A model generated the notes under the pieces. That model ran no database searches, was not told where the DNA came from, and worked only from the letters and a program-made list of their open reading frames with translations. The translations under genes and the position numbers were made by a program. This document shows positions 42,524-52,616 of a DNA stretch of 64,000 nucleotides, piece by piece. How positions within the stretch are numbered: position 1 is the stretch's first letter; each line of letters opens with the position of its first letter. The stretch comes from Ascidiaceihabitans sp034111945 (lineage in GTDB: Bacteria; Pseudomonadota; Alphaproteobacteria; Rhodobacterales; Rhodobacteraceae): assembly GCA_047626725.1 (NCBI GenBank), contig JBLHSG010000007.1:73206-137205 (forward strand). Direction: 5' to 3'.

Positions 42524-45406
42524 GTGTCGCTCTTCTTTATCGTTGCCCTGCCGTTCCTTGGTGCTTTGCTGCCAGGATTAATGAATTCCGCTGGACGGGC
42601 ATCGACTGCTGGCGTGACCTTTACCGTGTCGCTGGCGGCGTTTATCGGATTGCTGACAAACCTGCCCACGGTTCTCGCAGGCGAGGTCGTGATGGCGCGG
42701 GTCGATTGGATGCCGCTGCTCGGGCTTAACTTTACCCTGATGCTGGATGGGCTTGGGTTTTTCTTTGCGCTTTTGATCCTTGGTATTGGTCTTTTGATCA
42801 TCGCCTATGCGCGCCATTATCTAAGCCGCGATGATAACATGGGCCAGTTTTTCACGTATCTTTTGCTGTTTCAGGGCGCGATGGTTGGCATTGTACTTAG
42901 CGATAACATCCTGCTTTTGCTGGTATTTTGGGAACTTACGTCACTTTCATCATTCCTGCTGATTGGGTATTGGAAGCATCTGCCCGAAGGACGTCAAGGC
43001 GCGCGTATGGCGCTGACAGTCACCGGAATGGGTGGGCTGGCGATGATCGGTGGCATGCTGATTTTGGGCCAAATCGTGGGCAGTTATGACCTTAGTGTGA
43101 TCCTGCAAAACCGCGATTTGATCCAGGCTGACCCGCTTTATGTGCCTGCCCTGATCCTTATTTTGCTGGGCTGTTTTACCAAATCGGCGCAGTTCCCGTT
43201 TCATTTTTGGCTACCGCATGCGATGGCCGCCCCGACACCCGTTTCCGCCTATTTGCACTCTGCCACGATGGTAAAAGCCGGTATTTTCCTGATGGCGCGC
43301 ATGTGGCCGGTGCTGTCTGGCACGCCTGAATGGTTTATTATCGTCACCTCTGCGGGGCTGATAACGATGGTTCTGGGCGCGGTGATTGCGCTGTTCAAAC
43401 ACGACCTAAAGGCGTTGTTGGCGTTCTCGACTGTGAGCCATTTGGGGCTGATTACGATGTTGCTTGGCACCGGAACCGCCTTTGGTGCCATGGCAGCTGT
43501 CTTTCACATTCTGAACCACGCTACATTCAAAGCGGCGTTGTTTATGTCCGCCGGCATTATCGATCACGAGGCCCACACGCGCGATATTCGACGCCTTGGT
43601 GGTTTGCGAAAATTGATGCCTGTGACGTTTGTCATTGCCTCGCTCGCCGCTTTGTCTATGGCCGGAATTCCGCTGCTGAACGGGTTCCTGTCCAAGGAAA
43701 TGATGCTCGAAGAAGCGACGCACACCGTTCTATTCAATGCGCCATGGTTGGTGCCTGCGCTCGCGACATTTGGATCGCTGTTTTCCGCCGCATATTGTTT
43801 CCGCCTGATCGGCCATGTTTTCCTTGGTCCGGTGCGCGATGATTACCCTGCCAAGCCGCATGATCCCGGCGCGGGCCTGTGGTTGCCGCCTGCAATTCTT
43901 GTGGTTCTTGTCGTTATGATTGGCGTCGCGCCGTTTGTTGCTGAACCCTTTGTCAAACTGGTCACCGCATCGGTTTTGGGCGACACCGCAGAGGTGCCAA
44001 AAGCGTACTTTAAAATCTGGCACGGCCTTGTTCCTGCGCTGTTCATGTCCGGCATTGCGGTTGTTGGTGGCCTGATGATGCTGGCCATTTTCAACCCTGC
44101 ACTGCGCCTTTGGGATGCAACGCCGCGCCCCGAAGCCAAAGTCATTTTCGAAGGGCTGGTCGAAGCCGTCGCAAAGCTCGCGCGCGGATTGATCCTGCCG
44201 TTGCACAACGGCGCATTTTCGCGCTACGCGGCCATCGGTACAGTCGTGATCGTCGCTGCGGGTTATCATGCGTGGGCAACCGGAACCGTGGGTGCCGTGA
44301 CCCGCACGATGCAACCTGCTGGCCCCGTTTCAATCGCTGGCTGGTTGATGTTGGTGGCCGCAACAATTGGCATGGTGTTTATGCACCGCAACCGCCTGTT
44401 GTCGCTGATCCTGATCGGTATCGTCGGCCTGATGGTGTCCATCGGATTTGTGTTCTTTAGCGCCCCAGACTTGGCAATGACGCAATTCACAGTCGAAGTC
44501 GTGACCATCATCTTGCTGCTGCTGGCGCTGAATTTCTTGCCAAATCGCACACCTGTCGAAAGCTCGGTTTTGCGCCGCGTTCGCGACACGGGCATTGCGG
44601 TGATCGGTGGCTTGGCAACCTTCGGATTGGCCTACCACTACATGCTGCGTGACGCGATTGCGTCGCCGATTTCACAATTCCACCTCGCCAATTCCTACAA
44701 GGGCGGCGGCGGCACAAACGTGGTCAACGTGATCCTTGTCGATTTCCGTGGCTTTGACACCTATGGCGAAATCATCGTTTTGGGCATCGCGGCTTTGCTA
44801 ATCTATGCACTGACCGAAACGCTATTGAACGGCCCAGTGCGCGCCCGATTGTTAAACCGCAAACCAGATCAAAAACGCGCCGGCGACAAACATCCAATGA
44901 TGATGGTCGTGATGACGCGGGTCATTATGCCCGTTGTTTTGATGGTCGGTTTTTACATCTTCTTGCGGGGTCACAACGAACCGGGCGGTGGATTTATCGC
45001 AGGTTTGATCGTGTCGATTGGCGTCGTGATGCAGTACATGGCCAGCGGGTTTGGCTGGGCGTCAGCGCGGCTTCGCTATCCGTATCACGGGGTGATTGGC
45101 GCGGGTGTTTTGATCGCAGGCCTGACAGGTATCGGGTCATGGTTCGTGGGCAAATCGTTCCTGACATCAGATTTCACATACGTCCGCATCCCACCGTTTG
45201 AAAAATTCGAACTGGCAACTGCGGCTCTGTTTGATCTGGGTGTTTTCCTTGCGGTTGTCGGCGCTGTGATGCTGTCATTAGAAAGCTTCTCGCGGCTTGC
45301 ACGCCTTGCCGGAACCCCGGGTGATGATCAACCGATGGACATTGATCCGTCGCGTGATGATGATTTGACGCCCGCTGAAATTTCTTCCGAAAAGGAGGCC
45401 GTGTAA
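42524..45406 (+). CDS. mrpA: Mrp Na+/H+ antiporter subunit MrpA with fused MrpB domain
   Basis: 960 aa from the GTG at 42524, giving the usual N-terminus (M)SLFFIVALPFLGALLPGL; a TTG four codons earlier is also possible. Residues about 120-400 form the NuoL-like proton-conducting core (QFPFHFWLPHAMAAPTPVSAYLHSATMVKAG). From about residue 790 a MrpB domain follows (MTRVIMPVVLMVGFYIFLRGHNEPGGGFIAGLIVSIGV). The A-B fusion is common in alphaproteobacteria. It begins the seven-subunit Mrp complex in the inner membrane. Confidence 0.95.
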   Translation: MSLFFIVALPFLGALLPGLMNSAGRASTAGVTFTVSLAAFIGLLTNLPTVLAGEVVMARVDWMPLLGLNFTLMLDGLGFFFALLILGIGLLIIAYARHYLSRDDNMGQFFTYLLLFQGAMVGIVLSDNILLLLVFWELTSLSSFLLIGYWKHLPEGRQGARMALTVTGMGGLAMIGGMLILGQIVGSYDLSVILQNRDLIQADPLYVPALILILLGCFTKSAQFPFHFWLPHAMAAPTPVSAYLHSATMVKAGIFLMARMWPVLSGTPEWFIIVTSAGLITMVLGAVIALFKHDLKALLAFSTVSHLGLITMLLGTGTAFGAMAAVFHILNHATFKAALFMSAGIIDHEAHTRDIRRLGGLRKLMPVTFVIASLAALSMAGIPLLNGFLSKEMMLEEATHTVLFNAPWLVPALATFGSLFSAAYCFRLIGHVFLGPVRDDYPAKPHDPGAGLWLPPAILVVLVVMIGVAPFVAEPFVKLVTASVLGDTAEVPKAYFKIWHGLVPALFMSGIAVVGGLMMLAIFNPALRLWDATPRPEAKVIFEGLVEAVAKLARGLILPLHNGAFSRYAAIGTVVIVAAGYHAWATGTVGAVTRTMQPAGPVSIAGWLMLVAATIGMVFMHRNRLLSLILIGIVGLMVSIGFVFFSAPDLAMTQFTVEVVTIILLLLALNFLPNRTPVESSVLRRVRDTGIAVIGGLATFGLAYHYMLRDAIASPISQFHLANSYKGGGGTNVVNVILVDFRGFDTYGEIIVLGIAALLIYALTETLLNGPVRARLLNRKPDQKRAGDKHPMMMVVMTRVIMPVVLMVGFYIFLRGHNEPGGGFIAGLIVSIGVVMQYMASGFGWASARLRYPYHGVIGAGVLIAGLTGIGSWFVGKSFLTSDFTYVRIPPFEKFELATAALFDLGVFLAVVGAVMLSLESFSRLARLAGTPGDDQPMDIDPSRDDDLTPAEISSEKEAV

Positions 45407-45407
45407 C

Positions 45408-45764
45408 ATGGAATTTCTTGTTGCATCCGCCATTGGCATCCTCACCGCTGGCGGCCTTTATCTTATGCTGCGCTTGCGTACATTTCCGGTGATCTTGGGC
45501 ATCTCGTTGCTGACCTATGCGGTGAACGTGTTCCTGTTTGCCTCTGGCCGTTTGACGGTGGGTGCACCACCCATTCTACGTGACGGAATCGAAACCTACG
45601 CTGATCCCCTGCCCCAAGCCTTGGTTCTGACCGCAATCGTTATTTCATTCGGGATGACGGCCGTGGTTGTGATGATCGGCCTTGGCGCATTTCTGGGGTC
45701 TGACGACGATCACGTGGATGACCAGCCCGAAAATGACGATGACCATGCGGAGGGTACGACATGA
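45408..45764 (+). CDS. mrpC: Mrp antiporter subunit MrpC
   Basis: 118 aa NuoK-like subunit with three membrane helices (LVASAIGILTAGGLYLMLR, FPVILGISLLTYAVNVFLFASG, ALVLTAIVISFGMTAVVVMIGLGAFL) and DPLPQALVLTAIVI, the MrpC hallmark. The acidic His/Asp-rich tail is hydrophilic. It overlaps mrpD by 4 nt. Confidence 0.95.
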   Translation: MEFLVASAIGILTAGGLYLMLRLRTFPVILGISLLTYAVNVFLFASGRLTVGAPPILRDGIETYADPLPQALVLTAIVISFGMTAVVVMIGLGAFLGSDDDHVDDQPENDDDHAEGTT

Positions 45765-47302
45765 CCCATTGGATCGTAGCCCCGATTATTTTACCGGCCC
45801 TTGTTGCGCCGTTCATCGTACTGGCCGCGCGCTATCATATTGGCATTCAACGCGCCTTGTCTGTGGTCGGCGTTCTAGCGTTGATCGCTGTCGCGTGTGG
45901 ACTGGCATTACAGGCTGCTGACGGCACGATCACCCTGTATCAAATGGGCGATTGGGCAGCGCCGTTTGGCATCGTTCTGGTCGCTGACCGTCTGTCGACG
46001 ATGATGGTTTTGCTGACTGCGGTGCTGGCGTTGTTTGTGCTGTTGTATGCAATCGGTTCTGGCTGGGATGATCGCGGACGACATTTCCACGCGCTGTTCC
46101 AATTCCAACTGATGGGCATCATGGGCGCGTTCCTGACCGGTGACCTTTTCAACCTGTTCGTGTTTTTCGAAGTCCTGCTGATCGCATCCTACGGTCTGAT
46201 GATCCACGCAGGTGGCAACGCGCGGCTTAGGGCCGGTGTGCAATATGTGCTGTTCAACCTGATTGGATCGACCCTGTTCCTATTTGCGCTGGGTGCGATT
46301 TATGCCGAAACCGGCACGCTCAACATGGCCGATCTGGCGAACCGTGTGACGTTAATCAGCCCCGAGGAAACCGTGGGCATCCGTGTCGCCGCTGTGCTTT
46401 TGCTGCTGGTGTTTGCGATCAAAGCCGCCGTAGTGCCGCTGCATTTTTGGCTACCGTCCAGCTATGCCGAAGCGCCCGCACCCGTCGCCGCGCTGTTCGC
46501 GATCATGACCAAAGTCGGAGCCTACGCGATCATCCGCGTCTACACGATGATCTTTCCGCCTGACTTGGCCGTGACCGCAGGCCTGCACGATGTGTGGTTA
46601 TTGCCTGCCGCGTTGGTGTCGTTGGCCATCGGTATGATCGGTGTGCTCGCCGCCAAAAAACTGGATCGCTTGGTCGCGTTTTCAGTCATTGGATCGATGG
46701 GTATGGTGATGGTTTCAATATCGCTGTTCACGCCTGCGGGCATTGCCGCCGCGCTATATTACATGGTGCATTCGACATTAGCAGGGGCCGCGTTGTTCCT
46801 GATTTCTGACCTTGTGCGCACGGGGCGGACGAACCTGTACCTGACACCACAACCGATCATGTCCGGAAATGCGCTGACGGCAGCGCTGTTCTTTATCGGT
46901 GCGATTGCCATGGCTGGTTTGCCGCCATTGTCCGGATTTCTTGGCAAGCTTTTGGTGCTTGATGCCGCTTACGACAGCAGCTTGATGGTTTGGATCTGGG
47001 TGATCGTTTTGGGATCTAGCCTGATCAGCATTGTCGGGTTTTCACGTGCAGGCAGCATCCTATTCTGGAAGGCGCACAGCGTTGCCCCGGACGCCAATGC
47101 ATCAATCATGCCAAAACCCACGGCGCTATCGTATGTTGCGGTCGGCGGACTGATTTCGCTGTTGATGGCTCACACCGTTTTTGCAGGTCACGTTCACAGT
47201 TACACGACCACTATGGCCGCCCAACTGTTCGACCCCGCGCCCTACATCGGTACCGTGGTGGACACGCCGGGCAAGCTTAGCCAACCAAAGGGGGATTACT
47301 AA
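45761..47302 (+). CDS. mrpD: Mrp antiporter subunit MrpD
   Basis: 513 aa NuoM/NuoN-like polytopic protein. LTGDLFNLFVFFEVLLIASYGLMIHAGG and AAVVPLHFWLPSSYAEAPAPVAALFAIMTKVGAYAIIRV carry the conserved Glu and Lys of the proton path. It forms the second antiporter-like module beside MrpA. Confidence 0.95.
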   Translation: MTHWIVAPIILPALVAPFIVLAARYHIGIQRALSVVGVLALIAVACGLALQAADGTITLYQMGDWAAPFGIVLVADRLSTMMVLLTAVLALFVLLYAIGSGWDDRGRHFHALFQFQLMGIMGAFLTGDLFNLFVFFEVLLIASYGLMIHAGGNARLRAGVQYVLFNLIGSTLFLFALGAIYAETGTLNMADLANRVTLISPEETVGIRVAAVLLLLVFAIKAAVVPLHFWLPSSYAEAPAPVAALFAIMTKVGAYAIIRVYTMIFPPDLAVTAGLHDVWLLPAALVSLAIGMIGVLAAKKLDRLVAFSVIGSMGMVMVSISLFTPAGIAAALYYMVHSTLAGAALFLISDLVRTGRTNLYLTPQPIMSGNALTAALFFIGAIAMAGLPPLSGFLGKLLVLDAAYDSSLMVWIWVIVLGSSLISIVGFSRAGSILFWKAHSVAPDANASIMPKPTALSYVAVGGLISLLMAHTVFAGHVHSYTTTMAAQLFDPAPYIGTVVDTPGKLSQPKGDY

Positions 47303-47303
47303 A

Positions 47304-47804
47304 ATGACCCGCGCATATAACTGGCTGTTGCCGCATCCTTTCCTGACGCTCTTGCTCGCAATTGTTTGGGTACTTCTCCAGAATGAAGTGTCCGCAGGCA
47401 TGGTTGTCTTTGGCATCATCCTCGGGATTATTATTCCTCGCATGACGTCGATTTGGTGGCCTGATACGCCCAAGGGGTTTCGCCTTGGCAAGATGTTTTC
47501 CTATAGCCTGATCGTCATGTGGGACATTCTGATCGCCAACATCCAAGTCGCCTGGATCGTACTGACGGTGCCCAATTCCAAGCTAAAGCCCGCGTGGATT
47601 GTCGTCCCACTCGAGGTGCGCCAACCCGAAGCAATCACCATGCTGGCCGGCACCATAACGTTGACACCCGGCACCGTGTCCGCCGATCTATCCAGCGAAG
47701 GTCACAGCCTGCTGGTCCACGTCCTGCACACCGATGATCCCGACGCAGTTCTGGACGAAATCAAAACCCGCTACGAGCGCCGCCTGACGGAGATTTTCGC
47801 ATGA
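47304..47804 (+). CDS. mrpE: Mrp antiporter subunit MrpE
   Basis: 166 aa from the ATG at 47304 (GGGGA upstream, 1 nt after mrpD); the longer frame lies inside mrpD. Two membrane helices then a soluble part with VPLEVRQPEAITMLAGTITLTPGTVSADLSSEGHSLLVHVLH, diagnostic of MrpE. It overlaps mrpF by 4 nt. Confidence 0.95.
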   Translation: MTRAYNWLLPHPFLTLLLAIVWVLLQNEVSAGMVVFGIILGIIIPRMTSIWWPDTPKGFRLGKMFSYSLIVMWDILIANIQVAWIVLTVPNSKLKPAWIVVPLEVRQPEAITMLAGTITLTPGTVSADLSSEGHSLLVHVLHTDDPDAVLDEIKTRYERRLTEIFA

Positions 47805-48088
47805 ATGCCGCTACTCAATTGATGGATATCGCGCTGGTCATCGCCTTTGTGACGCTGGTCCTGGGGCAGATTTTATCGATGGTCCGCTTGATACTGGGGC
47901 CAACATCCGGCGATCGAATTCTGGCGCTCGACACGATGGTGATCAACGCGCTTGGCCTCGTTGTCCTGCTGGGAATTTACCAGGGCGTGCAGATTTATTT
48001 CGAAGTATCACTGCTAATTGCGATGTTGGGTTTTGTGTCTACAGTCGCACTTGCGCGGTTTATTCTGCGGGGGGACATCATCGAATGA
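47801..48088 (+). CDS. mrpF: Mrp antiporter subunit MrpF
   Basis: 95 aa with three membrane helices: LMDIALVIAFVTLVLGQILSMVRLILGPTSGDRILALDTM, with the conserved GPTxxDRxxALD motif, and VSLLIAMLGFVSTVALARFI. It overlaps mrpG by 4 nt. Confidence 0.95.
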   Translation: MNAATQLMDIALVIAFVTLVLGQILSMVRLILGPTSGDRILALDTMVINALGLVVLLGIYQGVQIYFEVSLLIAMLGFVSTVALARFILRGDIIE

Positions 48089-48474
48089 GCGCCGAAATTA
48101 TTGGAACATACGCCGTCGCGATCTTCTTGTTGATCGGATCAGGTTTTGTGGCTGTCGGCGTTATCGGGCTGTTGAAATTCAACGATTCAATGACCCGCCT
48201 TCATGCACCCACAAAGGTTGGGACCGTGGGCATTGGTGCCTTGTTGCTGGCGTCAATCGGGCACTCGTTTTTGCTCGGCGAAACCTCAATGCACGAACTG
48301 CTGATCATGGCATTTCTGTTCGTGACCGCCCCGATTTCCGCGAACTTTATCGCGAAGGTAAACATCCACCTCGGGTCATGCGACACACCGCCTGCACCGC
48401 CTCAAGACACCACATGGTCGACGCTGAATGTTCCCGAGGACGAACGCGAAATTGAAGACATAAAGCCAAGCTAG
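48085..48474 (+). CDS. mrpG: Mrp antiporter subunit MrpG
   Basis: 129 aa with three membrane helices; VIGLLKFNDSMTRLHAPTKVGTVGIGALLL and FLFVTAPISANFIAKV are the MrpG signature. Last gene of the complex, with a hydrophilic acidic tail. Confidence 0.95.
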   Translation: MSAEIIGTYAVAIFLLIGSGFVAVGVIGLLKFNDSMTRLHAPTKVGTVGIGALLLASIGHSFLLGETSMHELLIMAFLFVTAPISANFIAKVNIHLGSCDTPPAPPQDTTWSTLNVPEDEREIEDIKPS

Positions 48475-48499
48475 GGACACCCGTTTCATCGGGTGCCCC
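48474..48499. terminator. Terminator between the convergent mrp and dab operons
   Basis: Stem formed by 48474-48483 and 48490-48499 (one A-C mismatch) with a 6-nt loop, starting at the end of mrpG and 14 bp from the end of dabA. It is symmetrical enough to serve both operons; the T-rich tail is weak. Confidence 0.55.
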
Positions 48500-48512
48500 T
48501 AATTCTACGATT

Positions 48513-50930
48513 TCACGCAGCCTGTTTGGTGGCGGACGGCTTGTTTACTTTGTCGACCGTTTGCCACTTTAGATCACCCACATAACGCTGCGCCATGTGT
48601 CCTTTGTCGTCTAACAAAAACAGATGTAACCAGCTGTTATCGAACAGGGCCTGCACCTGTGGATGACGGTTTAGAATGTCTGAAATCGCATCAGCGGGGG
48701 CTTCGACACAGACTGACAGCCGCAGCGGATCATGCGCAAAATCGGAACCGCTGTGCACAGATTGCAACGGCAAACCAACCCGCAGATTGCCCCCGTTGCC
48801 TTCGACCACACCAATTCCACCAGTGATATTGTGCAGCAATTTGTTGCCCGCCCCGAACATGTCAGGCGCAACAACAGACCCATAATATTGCAAGCTGATC
48901 CAGCTGGCGACAACAACTGGCGCGGTCAGGATCAATTCCAAAACGCCAAACCCGTCATCCTTTGTCCAGTCATAGTCGTGCAGAAAGGCCCGCCCGCCCA
49001 GCGCCTTGCCACGAGTCCGCGCGCGTGGGGCCGCGATGAATGCACTGCACCCGGCAAGACCCCATTCGGGACGGGTTTCAGCCCAGTCGGTACTGCGCGC
49101 GACAACTGCGTTACCTTCGTCAGCCCGCGGCAACCGAACCGCACGTTCGGTCCGCGCAATCGCACCGGCAGTTGCCAACCATTTGTGTGCTTTTGCGACG
49201 GTTTCTCTGGCTCCGGATTGCCCGATGTCTGCGCTGAACAATGTGACTGCATCGGTTGTAGTATCATGCAAACCAGCGACAAAAACCGTATCAGACGGAA
49301 TGGAAATTCCGGCGTCTTCCAGCCCTGTCCGCACCTTTGGATCGTTTAGCATTCCGGCCAAAAGGCGCGCATTCACGTCACCTTTGTATCCACCACAGGC
49401 ACCACAGTGCAGCGCGCTGGCATGCGGGTTGTTCACAACATTGGCCCCGTGCCCGACCAGCAAAACCAGCGGCGCAAAATTATCGGTCAACGACATCGCG
49501 CCTAGAATTGAACCGGCAGCAGCAATCCGATCTGCAATCGTGAAATCATCGCTAAACCGAGGCTGCGAGGTTACCTTGTCAGGACCTTGCGGCAATTTCA
49601 AAGCGTCGCGCACAAGCTTGGCCGCATACAGCGGACCTGCGGCCTCAACAAAAGTAAACGACGACACTGCGGCAAGTTTAAACCGGCCCCACGCCCGTTC
49701 TGCCCGCGCCCGCAAACGACTGGATTGATCCGCGTCAGCATTGTCGGCACTGGTTGTTGTGCTTTTCAAACCAGGGGTCAAAAGCACCGGCAGCCGCGCT
49801 TCTTCGACATCAGATCCAAAATCACGGTGCGCTGGTGTCAGCCCGAAAAATCCAGCAAAGCCAAGCGTTTGGATCGAAGGGTCAACACTTTCTAATGCAC
49901 GCCGAAACACTTCGGACCGCACATCGATGCAGAATGCAGCCTGAAGGTTCGGGCGCGCATCGCACGTATCATGACCGTCACCTGACAGGGTTGCGGCAAG
50001 CTGACGTTGCGATGCACCTTCCGCCGCAGCTTGCAGAACACTGGTCGCGATTTGACCCGAAGTTGGTGCAATTGGCGTCGCGTGGGCTATCCTAATTTCT
50101 GACCAGCGCGTGGCAATCAAAGGTGCATATTGCGCCAGTAACGCCTGTTCCCAAACCAACCGTATCGTCAACATATCGGTGGTGATCGTGTCTGTTTCAC
50201 CCTGCAATTCAGCCTGCCACAACCGATACCGCGCCACCTGCGACCAACCACCCATGCCTAACAAAAGTTGGTGAAAATACGTGGTCGCAACGTCAGGCGT
50301 TAGATCCAGCGCGTCACATGCCAATGACATTGTCGTTCTGGACCGCGCAGGGGCGGCCGCGACCAATGCCACAAATCCTTTGAGCCCAGCAATTTCCGGC
50401 GTCAGATCACGGGCGGCAAACACCTGCCAGCTTTCGAACGCCCCACGGCCAGACGTGACCTGCCAAAGCGCTTGACCCGCGTCAAAATACCCTGCTGCCC
50501 ACGCACCAATCCGGTCTTCGATCAGGCCAGGCCAATCGATGCCGGATGCCTCGCTTGCCAGTTGCGCAATCGTCGGCAGTTGTTGAGATTCAGCGTCCGG
50601 TGCCTTGGCCGCAGCCTTAAGCGCCAAAAGATCGGAGGGCGCACCAGAAGGGGCCGATGCAAGCGCCGCCGCTAGGTCTGCGTCCGTGATCGTCCCGTCT
50701 GCGATACGCGTTTGATACCACCCGTTTGGCATCGTCGCACGTACCCCTGCGACCCGATCCAGTAGTCCTGAAACCTGCGCCAATGTCTTGTCCGTTTGGC
50801 CCAGATACGGGTTCACCGCGACCGAGGATGCCAATGGCCAGACCGGTGGAATGGTGCGACTTGCGGCTTCGGATGCCGCGATCAATTCTAAATGCGCGCC
50901 GGAATATCCAGCATGTGTTTCAACCTTCAT
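48513..50930 (-). CDS. dabA: Inorganic carbon transporter subunit DabA (DUF2309)
   Basis: 805 aa soluble-type subunit. Zinc ligands expected for this beta-carbonic-anhydrase-like family are present: Cys334 and Asp336 (CID in FCIDVRSE), His494 (LVGHGAN) and Cys509 (HCGACGG), with the same C-x-D and H-x14-C spacing as described in Halothiobacillus DabA. DabA with DabB makes an energy-coupled CO2 hydration/uptake complex at the inner membrane. It overlaps dabB by 4 nt. No carboxysome or RuBisCO gene is in the window. Confidence 0.94.
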   Translation of the reverse strand: MKVETHAGYSGAHLELIAASEAASRTIPPVWPLASSVAVNPYLGQTDKTLAQVSGLLDRVAGVRATMPNGWYQTRIADGTITDADLAAALASAPSGAPSDLLALKAAAKAPDAESQQLPTIAQLASEASGIDWPGLIEDRIGAWAAGYFDAGQALWQVTSGRGAFESWQVFAARDLTPEIAGLKGFVALVAAAPARSRTTMSLACDALDLTPDVATTYFHQLLLGMGGWSQVARYRLWQAELQGETDTITTDMLTIRLVWEQALLAQYAPLIATRWSEIRIAHATPIAPTSGQIATSVLQAAAEGASQRQLAATLSGDGHDTCDARPNLQAAFCIDVRSEVFRRALESVDPSIQTLGFAGFFGLTPAHRDFGSDVEEARLPVLLTPGLKSTTTSADNADADQSSRLRARAERAWGRFKLAAVSSFTFVEAAGPLYAAKLVRDALKLPQGPDKVTSQPRFSDDFTIADRIAAAGSILGAMSLTDNFAPLVLLVGHGANVVNNPHASALHCGACGGYKGDVNARLLAGMLNDPKVRTGLEDAGISIPSDTVFVAGLHDTTTDAVTLFSADIGQSGARETVAKAHKWLATAGAIARTERAVRLPRADEGNAVVARSTDWAETRPEWGLAGCSAFIAAPRARTRGKALGGRAFLHDYDWTKDDGFGVLELILTAPVVVASWISLQYYGSVVAPDMFGAGNKLLHNITGGIGVVEGNGGNLRVGLPLQSVHSGSDFAHDPLRLSVCVEAPADAISDILNRHPQVQALFDNSWLHLFLLDDKGHMAQRYVGDLKWQTVDKVNKPSATKQAA

Positions 50931-52513
50931 GTCGACGTTCCTTTAGATGAATTTTTCCGTGACCAGCCGCTGAGTAGACGATCTTCGATTGCATTGATGT
51001 ACAGGCCGTTTGTCAGGTGAACCCGCAGGCCTTGGGCAGCAGGGTGATGCGACCAAAGCGGCAGTGTCGATTGGGCAAGAGCCACCATTCCAAAGCTGAA
51101 AACAGCGAGCAAAATAAGCGCCCACTCAAGCGGGCCAGCCGCCGGTGCAGGCGGCAATGTGCCTGCCGTGACCCATTCTGATCCCCGCTGCAAAGCCAGA
51201 TAAGACAGGGTCGCGACAATCGACATCACGGCCGTGCGCCGCGTTAGGGCACGTGGGGCGGCATCGGCCAAACCCTGCGCCAAAAGATACGCCACACCAA
51301 AGATAAGGATTGCGCCCAAAGCCACCGCTTGCGGTGATTTGCTACCGAACCCGATCAGCATACCTGATGCCACATAGACGACCGCATAAATTGCGATGGC
51401 CAGACCAAAGGCCCGCGCGACGGCACCCAGATTTGGCACCGCAACCGGACCCGGCCGATGGATCGCCGCGACCCGATCAACCGCGCCGCCAGCGGACAAA
51501 AACGCATGCGCTTTGTACAGCGAATGCGCCACGATGTGCAGCAATGCCAGTGGAAACAGGGCCAAGCCACATTGCAAAATCATGAACCCCATTTGCGATA
51601 CGGTTGACCATGCCAGCGATACTTTGACCGTTGGTTGGGTCAGCATAACCACACCGCCAAAAATCGCAGTGAACCCGCCAACACCAACCAGAACGGCCAT
51701 CACCAGCGGCGACAACAGCACGACGTCTGCGAACCGGATCAGCAAGAAACCACCGCCATTCACAACACCAGCGTGCAGCAGCGCGGACACTGGCGTCGGG
51801 GCCTCCATCACCTCGGTCAACCAACCGTGCGTCGGGAATTGTGCCGACTTCAACACAGCAGCGAGGGCCAAAAGCGCGGCGGCGGCAATTGCCAATCCGC
51901 CCCCTTCGCCAAGGCGGGCGGCGTCCAGCATTTGCGAAATTTGCGTGGTGCCGTAAGTCGAAATCAGGAGGATTGTGGCCACAACCAAGGCGCCGTCCCC
52001 GACCCGCGCTGTTACAAATTTTTTGAACGCGGCGCGCTGTGCGGCGATGCGGCTAGGGTAAAAAAGTAGCAGCTTGTGCAGGGCCAGGCTGGTCGCGATC
52101 CACGCCCCTACGAATTGAATGATATTTCCCGATTGCACCAACAGCACCACCGCGGCCAGCGTCGCCAGCAACCAGATGGTAAAGTCAGTTTGCCGTTCCT
52201 CGCCAACCAAATACGTGCGCGCATACCGCACCACGACCCAGCCGATAAACGCGACCAGCAGTAACATCGTAACGCTGACAACGTCGACACGCGCCGACAA
52301 TCCGATACCCGCCAAACCCAGCAGCGGGCTGTCACCTGCGCCCTTGGTTATCAGCGCAATCAGCGTTCCGATGGCGACCAGCAGCGCCACAAGCGACGCG
52401 CCCTCGCCAATCAATGCACCGGTGCGCGCGGGCGTATCACGCCGGTAAAATAGCCAGATCGCCGTGCCTAGAAAAACGGCCGGCGCAAGAAGAGGTAAAA
52501 GATGGATCAGCAT
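50927..52513 (-). CDS. dabB: Inorganic carbon transporter membrane subunit DabB
   Basis: 528 aa polytopic NuoL/MrpA-like protein. KSAQFPTHGWLTEVMEAPTPVSALLHAGVVNGGGFLLIR, HIVAHSLYKAHAFLSAGG and MLLLVAFIGWVVVRYARTYL are the conserved proton-channel segments. It supplies the ion gradient coupling for DabA. First gene of the dabBA operon, divergent from a LysR gene with 103 bp between start codons. Confidence 0.94.
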   Translation of the reverse strand: MLIHLLPLLAPAVFLGTAIWLFYRRDTPARTGALIGEGASLVALLVAIGTLIALITKGAGDSPLLGLAGIGLSARVDVVSVTMLLLVAFIGWVVVRYARTYLVGEERQTDFTIWLLATLAAVVLLVQSGNIIQFVGAWIATSLALHKLLLFYPSRIAAQRAAFKKFVTARVGDGALVVATILLISTYGTTQISQMLDAARLGEGGGLAIAAAALLALAAVLKSAQFPTHGWLTEVMEAPTPVSALLHAGVVNGGGFLLIRFADVVLLSPLVMAVLVGVGGFTAIFGGVVMLTQPTVKVSLAWSTVSQMGFMILQCGLALFPLALLHIVAHSLYKAHAFLSAGGAVDRVAAIHRPGPVAVPNLGAVARAFGLAIAIYAVVYVASGMLIGFGSKSPQAVALGAILIFGVAYLLAQGLADAAPRALTRRTAVMSIVATLSYLALQRGSEWVTAGTLPPAPAAGPLEWALILLAVFSFGMVALAQSTLPLWSHHPAAQGLRVHLTNGLYINAIEDRLLSGWSRKNSSKGTST

Positions 52514-52559
52514 AACAATTCCGTTCGCGAAAAGTGAGGTTGCCTTGTCATACCCATCC

Positions 52560-52580
52560 TGAATTCAATTAAAAAATTCA
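52560..52580. promoter_or_regulatory. Candidate LysR-type operator between dabB and the LysR gene
   Basis: TGAATT (52560-52565) and AATTCA (52575-52580) form an inverted repeat with a 9-nt spacer and contain a T-N11-A core, as expected for a LysR-type regulator site in a divergent promoter. Confidence 0.55.
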
Positions 52581-52616
52581 TTGTTCGCATCAAATCGTTC
52601 GTTTAAACATAATGAT

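Noticed and set aside
42524..48474. Complex I (nuo) subunits
   Set aside because: MrpE, MrpF and MrpG homologues and the MrpA-B fusion identify an Mrp antiporter.
51396..51956. 186-codon plus-strand ORF
   Set aside because: Antisense to dabB, which has clear transmembrane and channel motifs.
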